Assembly: GCF_044377145.1 (NCBI RefSeq)
Contig: NZ_JBILJQ010000015.1
Location: forward strand, 1-64,000
Length of the DNA: 64,000 nucleotides
From: Aquimonas sp044377145
Lineage (GTDB): Bacteria > Pseudomonadota > Gammaproteobacteria > Xanthomonadales > Xanthomonadaceae
Reading direction: 5' to 3'
The first letter of the stretch is position 1. Each line of letters starts with the position of its first letter. Position numbers and translations under genes: made by a program. Below the pieces are notes generated by a model, which saw nothing but the letters and a program-made list of their open reading frames with translations, did no database searches and was not told the DNA's origin. Of this stretch, positions 8,627-16,360 are shown one piece after another.

Positions 8627-8847
8627 GCCTGCCCAGTGGTGACGAACTCAAGGCGCGCTGGAAGCAGCAGATGGGCAGCGCGAAAGTGACCTGGGGCAAG
8701 CTCACCGACGATGAGCTGCTGCAGTCCGAAGGCCATGCCGAAAAGCTGTCCGGCCTGATCGAAGAGCGCTATGCGGTGAACCGCGACGAGGCCAAGCGCC
8801 AGGTCGAACACTTTCTCAAAGAAGCCAATGCGCGTCTGAAGATGTGA
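8623..8847 (+). CDS. CsbD-family stress-response protein
   Basis: This 74-residue protein carries the CsbD core: DELKARWKQQMGSAKVTWGK, then LLQSEGHAEKLSGLIEERY, then a helical Lys/Glu-rich end. CsbD proteins are abundant small cytoplasmic proteins induced by general stress, with no known biochemical activity. It overlaps the preceding small gene by four bases, and a strong hairpin follows. Two Crp/Fnr-type regulators lie just downstream on the other strand. Confidence 0.9.
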   Translation: MSLPSGDELKARWKQQMGSAKVTWGKLTDDELLQSEGHAEKLSGLIEERYAVNRDEAKRQVEHFLKEANARLKM

Positions 8848-8854
8848 AGCACGG

Positions 8855-8888
8855 GATGGGCAGCGGCCCCGGAGGGTCGCTGCCCATC
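8855..8888. terminator. Hairpin after csbD-like gene
   Basis: GATGGGCAGCG (8855-8865) pairs perfectly with CGCTGCCCATC (8878-8888) around a 12-base loop. There is no T tract, so termination is inferred from its position between convergent genes. Confidence 0.5.
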
Positions 8889-8923
8889 GCGCTGGCGATG
8901 GCGCAGCGCTTCCGCGCGTGCAA

Positions 8924-9736
8924 TCAGTACGTGCGCAACGGCGATGGCCCCAGACCGAGCGGCGCCAGTACGGCAGCCGTAGGCCGCGAACGCGGCACCA
9001 GCCGGCGCGTCGGCGGCGCGGTCAGGGCCGCGGCGAACGCGGCAGTGACTGAGGCTCCATCCTGCGCGTAGCAGGCGCAGCTCGCGTCGCGCAAGCCGTC
9101 CAGATCGAGCAGGCGGATCTCACCGCGGCGATAGTCGATCAGGCCGCGCGACTGCAGATGGCCAGCGCAGACGGTGACACCGCTGCGGCGAAGGCCCAGC
9201 AGTTCGGCGAGGCGCTCGTGGGTGATCGCGATCAAGGGTTCTTCAGCGCGGTCCGCGGCCGCCAGCAGCCAGCGCGCCAGCCGCGATTCGGCCGAGTGGT
9301 AGCGCAGACACACCGCAGCGCGGGAGAACAGCCGCAGCTGCAGGCACAGCGCGCATTCCGCCAGCACATGCAGCTGCGGCACGGCGCGGCGCGCCTCGTT
9401 CCAACGGGTTCGCAGCAGATACAGGGCGCTGCCCTCGATCCGCACGATGGTGCGCAAGGGCGAACTGCAGCTCGACAGCATCAGCGCGGCGCCGAGCATG
9501 CCCTCGCGGCCGACCAGGGCCAGCTGCAAGGCTCCGTGCTCCTCACCTCCCGGCGACTCTGAAACCGCGCCGGTGATGGGGAACACCAGCGCCTGCACGC
9601 TGCCGTCGCCGGTCGACAACTCGCTGCCGGCGCTCAGTGCGCGCAGCTCGCAGTGCTCCAGCAAGTGTTCCCGCTGTGCTGCCGGCAATCGATCCAGCAG
9701 CAGATTGCCGGCGGAATGTCGCGCATCCATGTGCAT
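8924..9736 (-). CDS. Crp/Fnr-family transcription regulator
   Basis: This 270-residue protein has an N-terminal cyclic-nucleotide-binding-like beta barrel (roughly residues 15-120) and a C-terminal winged helix (RLAELLGLRRSGVTVCAGHL and SRGLIDYRRGEIRLLD). It lacks the Arg-containing phosphate-binding cassette of true cAMP sensors, so the ligand is unclear. The Ala-rich tail of about 40 residues after the helix-turn-helix is unusual. Start ATG 9734-9736 follows AGGAG. It is a paralogue of the next gene upstream on the same strand (178 bp away), with which it shares SRGLIDYRRG/IGVIDYKRG-type wing sequences. Two-gene sets of this type are seen in related genomes. Confidence 0.82.
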   Translation of the reverse strand: MHMDARHSAGNLLLDRLPAAQREHLLEHCELRALSAGSELSTGDGSVQALVFPITGAVSESPGGEEHGALQLALVGREGMLGAALMLSSCSSPLRTIVRIEGSALYLLRTRWNEARRAVPQLHVLAECALCLQLRLFSRAAVCLRYHSAESRLARWLLAAADRAEEPLIAITHERLAELLGLRRSGVTVCAGHLQSRGLIDYRRGEIRLLDLDGLRDASCACYAQDGASVTAAFAAALTAPPTRRLVPRSRPTAAVLAPLGLGPSPLRTY

Positions 9737-9914
9737 CCACGTCTCCTGGCACTGCGGCCGTCAGGGCCGCTTCGGCCGGCGGCAGGGGTGCCGCAGGTGG
9801 CTCAAATTGCGCGCCTGCAGGCGGCAGGTCTGTTCGCTGCAGCACACCCGCCGTGGCCTCGGCAAACCGCAGGCCGACCGTGGCAAAAGGCTGCTGCCCG
9901 CGAGCACAGCGGAA

Positions 9915-10706
9915 TCACGCGATCGCGGGCGAACGCTGGGTGCCGGCGCTGCGGCGCAGCGGCCAGGGCAACAGCCGGTCGGTTTCGGTCTTGACCACCG
10001 CGTAGCACTCGCAGCTCAGCTCCTCCAGCCGCGCGCGATCGAGCACCCGGATGTGGCCGCGCTTGTAGTCGATCACGCCGATCTTCTGCAGTTTGCCGGC
10101 GGCGTCGGTGACGCCCTCGCGGCGCACGCCGAGCATGTTGGCGATCAGCTCCTGGGTCATCACCAGATCGTTCGAGGACAGACGATCCAGCGACAGCAGC
10201 AGCCAGCGGCACAGCTGCTGGTCGACCGAGTGGTGACGATTGCAGACGGCGGTCTGCGCCATCTGGGTAATCAGCGACTGGGTGTAGCGCAGCATCAGGT
10301 GCAGCATGTCGGCATGGAGATCGAACTCGCGGCGGAACACCGAGCCCGGCAGCCGATAGCCCCAGCCGGCGCTTTGGACGACCGCGCGGCTGGTGGTGCT
10401 TTCGCCGCCCATGAACAGGGCGATGCCGATCAGGCCCTCGTTGCCGACCACCGAGATTTCGGCCGAGGCGCCGTTTTCCATCACGTACAGCATCGACACG
10501 ATCGAATCGGTCGGAAAGTAGATATGCCGCAGCGCCGTGCCTGATTCGTACAGCACCTTGCCCAGCGGCAGCTTGACGAGCTCAAGGAATCCGAACAACC
10601 GGCCCTGCACCTCGGCCGGCAAGGCGGCGAGCAGATGGTTCTGCAGGGGAGAATGCTCGGGCGAATTTTCCTGCGGAATTTCCGGCGAATTGGGCATGGT
10701 GGACAT
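9915..10706 (-). CDS. Crp/Fnr-family transcription regulator
   Basis: This 263-residue regulator has a cNMP-binding-fold domain (ALRHIYFPTDSIVSMLYVME; VGNEGLIGIALFMGG) and a C-terminal helix-turn-helix (LIANMLGVRREGVTDAAGKL; IGVIDYKRGHIRVLDR). The VGNEGLIG and LGVRREGVT pattern marks the subgroup often annotated as Crp/Fnr regulators without a defined ligand. No Fnr-type N-terminal cysteine cluster is present, so oxygen sensing through Fe-S is unlikely. ATGs at 10704-10706 and 10695-10697 are both possible and neither has a strong ribosome-binding site. It may control the adjacent stress genes or the flagellar cluster that begins 390 bp away on the other strand, but that is only positional. 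Confidence 0.83.
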   Translation of the reverse strand: MSTMPNSPEIPQENSPEHSPLQNHLLAALPAEVQGRLFGFLELVKLPLGKVLYESGTALRHIYFPTDSIVSMLYVMENGASAEISVVGNEGLIGIALFMGGESTTSRAVVQSAGWGYRLPGSVFRREFDLHADMLHLMLRYTQSLITQMAQTAVCNRHHSVDQQLCRWLLLSLDRLSSNDLVMTQELIANMLGVRREGVTDAAGKLQKIGVIDYKRGHIRVLDRARLEELSCECYAVVKTETDRLLPWPLRRSAGTQRSPAIA

Positions 10707-11096
10707 CGGTAGGGCGGCGAGTCGCCACCATCCAGCCTACGCCCCTCAACAGAGGAGTCTGTACGCTTCCGCACAGACCATGCTTGGCGAGGTCTGTGCG
10801 CGATCCCTGAGGCGGTGACGCAAAACCGGCACACGGGTGCGCCAATAGTTTGACGAATCGTCCGCCGAACCCGGCGGCTTCCAGCAGCACGGCTTGCGCA
10901 AGCCACACAGCACCTCGCCGAATCGCCGACTTTGAGCCCGCCTGGGGCCGAGCCTCCCCACGCCAGGGGGCCGCACCGGCCGTTGATTGGCGCGGCGCAA
11001 CACGCACTCTGGCGGTCGCAGCTACGCCTGCATCGCTCCCCCGCGCCTTCGGCACGCCGCTTGCACACCGCTCCGCAGACCTGATCGGAGATGTCC
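10707..11096. other. Regulatory region between crp-like gene and fliL
   Basis: About 390 bp without a gene. It holds an inverted repeat CGCACAGACC (10770-10779) / GGTCTGTGCG (10791-10800), which could be an operator or hairpin, and the sigma-54-like promoter of fliL at 11050-11065. The rest shows nothing I can name. Confidence 0.5.
11050..11065 (+). promoter_or_regulatory. Sigma-54 promoter of the fliL operon
   Basis: CGGCACGCCGCTTGCA matches the RpoN -24/-12 consensus (TGGCACG-N4-TTGCA) with the GG and GC elements exactly ten bases apart. It ends about 30 bp before the fliL start. It is the best match of ten such sites in the window. Confidence 0.85.
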
Positions 11097-11636
11097 ATGG
11101 CTGCCAAGCCTGCCCCCAAGCCCGCCCCCGCCGCTGCTGGCGCCCCTGCCGCCGAGCCCAAGAAGGGTTTTCCGATCGTTCTGGTGCTGATCGTGCTGCT
11201 GGTCGGCCTCGGTGCCGGCGGCGGCGCTGCGTACTTCATGCTGCCCAAGGGAGAGTCCGAAGCCCATGCCGAAGAGGACCCGCGCGCCGGCGGAGAGCGC
11301 AAGACCGATAAGCGCCTGCCCGCGCAGTACGTGGCGATGGAGCCGGCCTTCGTGGTCAATCTCGCCGACGAAGGCAGCACCCGCTATCTGCAGACCGAGA
11401 TCCAGGTAATGGCGCGCGACCCGCAGACCATCGCGGATCTCACCACCCACATGCCCGCGGTGCGCAACGCATTGCTGATGCTGTTTGCGCGCCAGACCCA
11501 GTCCGAGCTGCGCTCGCCGGAGGGACGCGAAGCACTGCAGACCAAATCGCTGGAGGAAATCAACCGCGTGCTCAAGGAAGAAACCGGCTACGACGGCGTG
11601 GAAGCACTGTTCTTCACCAGCTTCGTGACCCAGTAA
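11097..11636 (+). CDS. fliL: Flagellar basal body-associated protein FliL
   Basis: This 179-residue inner-membrane protein has a short Ala/Pro-rich cytoplasmic tail, one helix (FPIVLVLIVLLVGLGAGGGA, about residues 26-46) and a periplasmic FliL domain (YVAMEPAFVVNLAD; RYLQTEIQVMAR). FliL surrounds the stator at the basal body and affects torque and swarming. The ATG at 11097 fits GGAG at 11087-11090, whereas the ATG at 11091 would be directly against it. It is the first gene of the operon that continues into fliM ten bases on, under its own sigma-54-like promoter. FliE-K genes do not precede it here, unlike in many relatives. Confidence 0.93.
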   Translation: MAAKPAPKPAPAAAGAPAAEPKKGFPIVLVLIVLLVGLGAGGGAAYFMLPKGESEAHAEEDPRAGGERKTDKRLPAQYVAMEPAFVVNLADEGSTRYLQTEIQVMARDPQTIADLTTHMPAVRNALLMLFARQTQSELRSPEGREALQTKSLEEINRVLKEETGYDGVEALFFTSFVTQ

Positions 11637-11646
11637 GCGCCCGCCC

Positions 11647-12651
11647 GTGAACAGGGACATCCTCAGCCAGGACGAGATCGATGCCCTGCTGCACGGCGTC
11701 GACGCCGGGGTGGTTTCGACCGAGCCGGACTTCGCGCCCGGCGAGGCGCGCGCCTACGATTTCGCCACCCAGGACCGCATCGTGCGTGGGCGCATGCCCA
11801 CCCTGGAGATGGTCAACGAGCGCTTCGCTCGGCTGATCCGGATCGGCATCTTCAACCTGTTGCGACGCTCGCCGGAGATCTCGGTGCGCGGAATAGAAAT
11901 GCTGAAGTTCGCCGAGTACACCCACGGCCTGTTTGTGCCGACCAATATCAATCTGATCAAGGTCAAGCCGCTGCGCGGCACCGCCTTGATCATCTTCGAG
12001 CCCAAGCTGGTGTTCGCGGTGGTCGACACCTTCTTCGGCGGCGGCGGACGCTTCCACGCCAAGATCGAAGGCCGCGAATTCACCGCCACCGAGATGCGGG
12101 TGATCCAGCTGCTGCTGGAGCAGGTCTTCCACGACCTCACCGAAGCCTGGTCGCCGGTGTTGAAGCTGGAGTTCGAGTACACCAACTCCGAGGTCAATCC
12201 GCACTTCGCCAACATCCTCACCCCGCGCGAGTACATCGTCGTCTCGCGCTTCTCGGTCGAGCTCGAAGGCGTGATCGCCGACATCCACGTCAGCTTTCCC
12301 TACGGAATGCTGGAGCCGCTGCGCGAACAGCTCGACGCCGGTCTGCAGAGCGACCGCGCCGAGCGCGACGAGCGCTGGGTCACCGAGATGCGCGCGCAGA
12401 TCCACGACACCGAGGTCGAGATCAGCAGCGTGCTGACCCGCAAAACCCTGGCCCTGCGCGACCTGCTGAACCTCAAACCCGGCGACATCCTGCCGATCGA
12501 AATGCCCAAACAGATCGACCTGCTGGTCGAGAACGTGCCGGTGTTCCGCGGCGAGTTCGGCGCCCACGGCGGTAAGCGCGCGGTGAAGATCACCGAGGTG
12601 CGGCAGCCGGCGATTCCACTGTCACCCCATCTGCAGAGGCCGATGCCATGA
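11647..12651 (+). CDS. fliM: Flagellar motor switch protein FliM
   Basis: This 334-residue C-ring protein begins at a GTG (11647), giving the canonical CheY-P binding peptide ILSQDEIDALLHGVD at residues 5-19. The middle domain has the FFGGGGRFH glycine loop that contacts FliG. A C-terminal SpoA domain (about residues 255-325) pairs with FliN. It receives CheY-P made by the CheA/CheY encoded downstream and switches rotation. It overlaps fliN by four bases (ATGA). Confidence 0.95.
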   Translation: MNRDILSQDEIDALLHGVDAGVVSTEPDFAPGEARAYDFATQDRIVRGRMPTLEMVNERFARLIRIGIFNLLRRSPEISVRGIEMLKFAEYTHGLFVPTNINLIKVKPLRGTALIIFEPKLVFAVVDTFFGGGGRFHAKIEGREFTATEMRVIQLLLEQVFHDLTEAWSPVLKLEFEYTNSEVNPHFANILTPREYIVVSRFSVELEGVIADIHVSFPYGMLEPLREQLDAGLQSDRAERDERWVTEMRAQIHDTEVEISSVLTRKTLALRDLLNLKPGDILPIEMPKQIDLLVENVPVFRGEFGAHGGKRAVKITEVRQPAIPLSPHLQRPMP

Positions 12652-12980
12652 ACAACACCGATGCACTTGGCGCCAGCCCGGCCCAGTTCGGGGCGCTGTC
12701 GCCCGAAGGCGGCGGCAACGAACTGAATCTGGAAGTCTTGCTCGACGTTCCGGTCACCCTGGCACTGGAAGTGGGCCGCGCACGCGTGCCGATCCGCAAC
12801 CTGCTGCAGCTCAACCCCGGCTCGGTGATCGAGCTGGAGCGCGGCGCGGCCGAACCGCTGGATGTGTACGTCAATGGCACCCTGATCGCCCACGGCGAAG
12901 TGGTGGTGGTGAACGATCGCTTCGGCGTGCGTCTGACCGATGTGGTCAGCCCGGCCGAACGCCTGCGTCGGCTGCGCTGA
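12648..12980 (+). CDS. fliN: Flagellar motor switch protein FliN
   Basis: This 110-residue protein is mainly one SpoA domain (LNLEVLLDVPVTLALEVGR; LLQLNPGSVIELER; VYVNGTLIAHGEVVVVND; GVRLTDVVSP), the standard FliN core that forms the lower C-ring with FliM and helps dock export cargo. A short Gly/Ser-rich N-terminus precedes it. It starts inside the fliM stop and is followed by fliO eight bases later. Confidence 0.95.
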   Translation: MNNTDALGASPAQFGALSPEGGGNELNLEVLLDVPVTLALEVGRARVPIRNLLQLNPGSVIELERGAAEPLDVYVNGTLIAHGEVVVVNDRFGVRLTDVVSPAERLRRLR

Positions 12981-12988
12981 AGCCCGCC

Positions 12989-13378
12989 ATGCTGCAAATC
13001 GCTGCCACCTCCGCCGGCACTGTCCCTGCCGCCATGCCCAGCCTGACCAGCGCCAGCAGCCTCGGCGGCCTGCTGCTCAGCTTGCTGCTGGTGATCGGGG
13101 TGATCCTGCTCGCCGCCTGGCTGCTGCGCCGCTTGCCCGGCATCAATGCCTCCGGCAACTCGCTGCTGAAGGTGCGCGCCACCTTGGCCGTGGGCATGAA
13201 GGAACGCCTGCTGCTGGTCGAGGCCGGCGGCGAAACCCTGCTGATCGGCGTCAGCGCCAGCGGCGTGCAGTGTCTGCATCGCTTCGATGCACCGCTGCCC
13301 GAGCCGACTGAAACCGGCCCCAATTTCGCAGCCCTGCTGGCGCAGCGGCTCGGCGCGCGCCGGGAGGCCAAACCATGA
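12989..13378 (+). CDS. fliO: Flagellar biosynthesis protein FliO
   Basis: This 129-residue protein has a single membrane helix (GLLLSLLLVIGVILLAAWLL, about residues 27-46) followed by a small cytoplasmic beta domain (LKVRATLAVGMKERLLLVEAG; LLIGVSASGVQCLHRF). FliO assists assembly of the FliP ring of the export gate. It is poorly conserved in general, so position between fliN and fliP is part of the evidence. Its stop overlaps fliP by ATGA. Confidence 0.9.
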   Translation: MLQIAATSAGTVPAAMPSLTSASSLGGLLLSLLLVIGVILLAAWLLRRLPGINASGNSLLKVRATLAVGMKERLLLVEAGGETLLIGVSASGVQCLHRFDAPLPEPTETGPNFAALLAQRLGARREAKP

Positions 13379-14142
13379 GCCCGCTGCGCCTGCTCCTGCT
13401 GGTGCTGCTGCTGTGCTTCGCGGCGCCGGTGCTGGCCACTCCGGCCGCGCCGGTGATGCCGACCCTGCCGACCTTGCCCGACGTCAACATCGCCAATGTG
13501 GGCGGCCAGACCATCAGCGTGCCGCTGCAGATCCTCGCCCTGATGACGATGATCACCCTGCTGCCGGGCATGCTGCTGGCGATGACCGCCTTCACCCGGA
13601 TCATCGTGGTGCTGGCCTTGCTGCGGCAGGCCTTGGGCACCGGCCAGACGCCGTCCAACCAGATCCTGCTGGCGCTGGCCCTGTTCGTCACCGCGCTGGT
13701 GATGATGCCGGTGATCGATGCGGCCTGGATCGGCGGTGTCCGCCCCTATCTGGACGGCCAGATCGGATTCGAGCCCGCGCTCACGGCCACCCTGGTGCCG
13801 ATCCGCGAGTTCATGTTCGCGCAGGTGCGCGAGAACGACCTGATGCTGTTTGCCGGTCTGTCCGGCAGCACCGGCTACGCCAGCCCCGATGAAGTGCCCT
13901 TCCCGGTGCTGATGGCGAGCTTTCTCACCAGCGAGCTGAAGACCGCGTTCCAGATCGGCTTCTTCCTGTTCGTGCCGTTCGTGATCATCGACCTGGTGAT
14001 CGCCAGCGTGCTGATGTCGATGGGCATGATGATGCTGTCGCCGATGCTGATCTCCGCACCCTTCAAGATTCTGCTGTTCGTGCTGGTGGATGGCTGGGCC
14101 CTGGTGGTCGGCACCTTGGCCGCGTCCTTCGTGACCACCTAG
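13375..14142 (+). CDS. fliP: Flagellar export gate protein FliP
   Basis: This 255-residue protein has a cleavable-type signal peptide (LRLLLLVLLLCFAAPVLA), as usual for FliP. The conserved block MTMITLLPGMLLAMTAFTRI and a run of transmembrane helices follow, including SVLMSMGMMMLSPMLIS near the C-terminus. Five copies form the core of the type III export gate with FliQ and FliR. It is translationally coupled to fliO, and fliQ begins four bases after its stop. Confidence 0.96.
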   Translation: MSPLRLLLLVLLLCFAAPVLATPAAPVMPTLPTLPDVNIANVGGQTISVPLQILALMTMITLLPGMLLAMTAFTRIIVVLALLRQALGTGQTPSNQILLALALFVTALVMMPVIDAAWIGGVRPYLDGQIGFEPALTATLVPIREFMFAQVRENDLMLFAGLSGSTGYASPDEVPFPVLMASFLTSELKTAFQIGFFLFVPFVIIDLVIASVLMSMGMMMLSPMLISAPFKILLFVLVDGWALVVGTLAASFVTT

Positions 14143-14146
14143 AGCC

Positions 14147-14416
14147 ATGACCCCCGATACCGTCATGGGCGAGCTGCAGGCGGCGCTGACCATGGCCCTG
14201 GTGATCGCCACGCCGATGCTCGGCATGGCCCTGGTGATCGGCGTGGTGATCGGCTTGCTGCAGGCCGCCACCCAGGTCAATGAGCCCGCCATCGCCTTCA
14301 TCGGCAAACTGTTTGCGCTGGCCCTGGTGCTGGCGATCAGCGGCGGCTGGATGCTGGCCCAACTGGTGACCTTCACCACCAGCCTGATCCAGCGCATTCC
14401 GTCCATGCTCGGTTAG
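14147..14416 (+). CDS. fliQ: Flagellar export gate protein FliQ
   Basis: This 89-residue protein has two membrane helices and the typical family sequence (VIGVVIGLLQAATQVNEPAI; FIGKLFALALVLAISGGWML). FliQ subunits wrap the FliP-FliR ring. The length matches the usual 89-90 residues. Confidence 0.96.
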   Translation: MTPDTVMGELQAALTMALVIATPMLGMALVIGVVIGLLQAATQVNEPAIAFIGKLFALALVLAISGGWMLAQLVTFTTSLIQRIPSMLG

Positions 14417-14432
14417 GCCAAGGCGCACAGCC

Positions 14433-15224
14433 ATGGACGCCACCACCGGCATCACCCTTGAAGGCCTGCACCTGCTGGCCTATGCCCAGCAGGTGGTCTG
14501 GCTGTCGCTGCGGATCGGCGCGCTGCTGCTGCTGTCGCCCTTTCTCGGCACCCGCGCGGTGCCGCGGCGGATCCGTCTGATTTTCGCGCTGGCGCTGTCG
14601 GCGGCGGTCGCACCGCTGGTGCCGGCACCGGTGGTGGTGGCCGGGCTGAATGCCGAAACCGTGCTGGCAGTGGCGCGTGAACTCGCGATCGGCGCCTCGC
14701 TCGGGTTTCTGATGCGGCTGGCGCTGGAGGCCACCGCGATGGCCGGCGAGCTGATCGCCCAGGGCATGGGCCTGGCTTTTGCGCAGATGATCGACCCGAT
14801 GCGTGGCACCCAGAGCGGCGTGGTCACGCAGTGGCTGACCGTGGTGGCCGGGCTGACCTTCTTCGCGGTCGATGCGCACCTGGCTCTGCTGTCGGTGCTG
14901 TTCGAGAGCTATTCGGTACTGCCGGCCGGGGCCACCCCGGTGGCGATGATCGACCTGCTCGACGCGATCCCGGGCTTTGCCGGGATCATCTTCGTCGCCG
15001 GGGTGAGCCTGTCGCTGCCGGTGATGATCGCGATGATCACGGTCAACATCGCCTTCGGCGTGATGGCACGCACCGCGCCCTCGCTGAACCCGATCGCGAT
15101 CGGCCTGCCGGCGGCGCTGCTGGTCGGCTTCGTGCTGCTGATCGCTCTGATGCCGAACCTGCTGGAACCGCTGAAGGCCCTGTTCGCCCAGGCGCTGGAC
15201 GAAGCCGCACGGTTGATCCGCTGA
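14433..15224 (+). CDS. fliR: Flagellar export gate protein FliR
   Basis: This 263-residue polytopic membrane protein has the FliR signatures RIGALLLLSPFLGTRAVPRR near the N-terminus and GVSLSLPVMIAMITVNIAFG near the C-terminus. A single FliR completes the FliP5-FliQ4-FliR1 gate. Its TGA overlaps the ATG of flhB by one base. Confidence 0.96.
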   Translation: MDATTGITLEGLHLLAYAQQVVWLSLRIGALLLLSPFLGTRAVPRRIRLIFALALSAAVAPLVPAPVVVAGLNAETVLAVARELAIGASLGFLMRLALEATAMAGELIAQGMGLAFAQMIDPMRGTQSGVVTQWLTVVAGLTFFAVDAHLALLSVLFESYSVLPAGATPVAMIDLLDAIPGFAGIIFVAGVSLSLPVMIAMITVNIAFGVMARTAPSLNPIAIGLPAALLVGFVLLIALMPNLLEPLKALFAQALDEAARLIR

Positions 15225-16357
15225 TGGCCGGCGAAGACGACGGCGCCGACAAGACCGAAGAACCTACCCAGAAACGCCTTGCGGACGCCCGCAAGGAGGG
15301 CCAGGTCCCGCGCTCGCGTGAGCTCGGTGGCGCGGCCATGCTCGGGCTCACCGTCGGCATGCTGTATTACAGCGGCGCCAGCCTGGTCGCCCACAGCGGC
15401 GACTGGCTGGCGCGCGCACTGTCGCTCAGCCGCGAAGACCTGCTGCGCGGAGATCCGATCCTGCGCACCGGCGAAATGCTGCTGGAGCTGTTCCTGGCCG
15501 CGCTGCCGCTGATGCTGGTCGGGGTACTGGCCGGTGCGCTGGCGCCGCTGGCGCTGGGCGGCTTCAACTTCAGCGGCAAGTCGCTGGTGCCGAAGTTCAG
15601 CAAGCTCGACCCGATCGCCGGCTTCAAGCGCCTGTTCGGTGCGGAGGGCCTGGTCGAGACGCTCAAGGCGGTGCTGCGGGTCAGTCTGATCATCCTGGTC
15701 GGCGTGCTGACCCTGCGCGCACAGATGCCGGAGTTGCTCAGCCTGCTGCATGAGCCGCTGCCGCGCGCCGCCGCCCACGGCGGCATCATGGCCCTGACCC
15801 TGCTGGCCTACCTCACCGCAACGCTGATTCTTGTTGCGCTGATCGATGGGCCGTTCCAGCTCTGGAACCATCACCGCAAGCTGAAGATGACCCGCCAGCA
15901 GTTGCTCGACGAGTTCAAGGAATCCGAAGGCAGCCCGGAGGTGAAGGGGCGCATCCGGCAGGTGCAGCAGGAGATCGCCAACCGCCGGATGATGGAAGCG
16001 GTGCCCACCGCCGACGCCATCCTGGTCAACCCGACCCATTACGCGGTGGCGATTGTCTACGACCCGAAAAAGATGCGCGCGCCCAAGCTGGTGGCCAAGG
16101 GCGTTGATCTGATCGCGATCACCATCCGCGAACTCGGCGAGAAAAACCGGGTGCCGATCGTCTCCGCACCGCCTCTGGCACGCGCCTTGTATAGGGATGT
16201 GCAGCTCGACCAGGAAATCCCGGTCCGGCTGTATGCCGCGGTCGCCCAGGTGCTGGGCTTCGTTTACCAGTTGCGGCGCTGGCGTCGCGAAGGCGGCAGC
16301 CCGCCGCCGCCGCTCAAGCCGATCGAAATCGACGAAACCCAGACGCGAGATCCCTAA
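15224..16357 (+). CDS. flhB: Flagellar export switch protein FlhB
   Basis: This 377-residue protein starts at the ATG overlapping the fliR stop, with the typical opening DDGADKTEEPTQKRLADAR. Four membrane helices precede a cytoplasmic domain holding the autocleavage motif NPTH at residues 269-272, the same numbering as in Salmonella. FlhB changes export specificity from rod/hook to filament substrates after cleavage between N and P. The C-terminal tail is short and Pro-rich. flhA follows three bases after the stop. Confidence 0.96.
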   Translation: MAGEDDGADKTEEPTQKRLADARKEGQVPRSRELGGAAMLGLTVGMLYYSGASLVAHSGDWLARALSLSREDLLRGDPILRTGEMLLELFLAALPLMLVGVLAGALAPLALGGFNFSGKSLVPKFSKLDPIAGFKRLFGAEGLVETLKAVLRVSLIILVGVLTLRAQMPELLSLLHEPLPRAAAHGGIMALTLLAYLTATLILVALIDGPFQLWNHHRKLKMTRQQLLDEFKESEGSPEVKGRIRQVQQEIANRRMMEAVPTADAILVNPTHYAVAIVYDPKKMRAPKLVAKGVDLIAITIRELGEKNRVPIVSAPPLARALYRDVQLDQEIPVRLYAAVAQVLGFVYQLRRWRREGGSPPPPLKPIEIDETQTRDP

Positions 16358-16360
16358 TTC

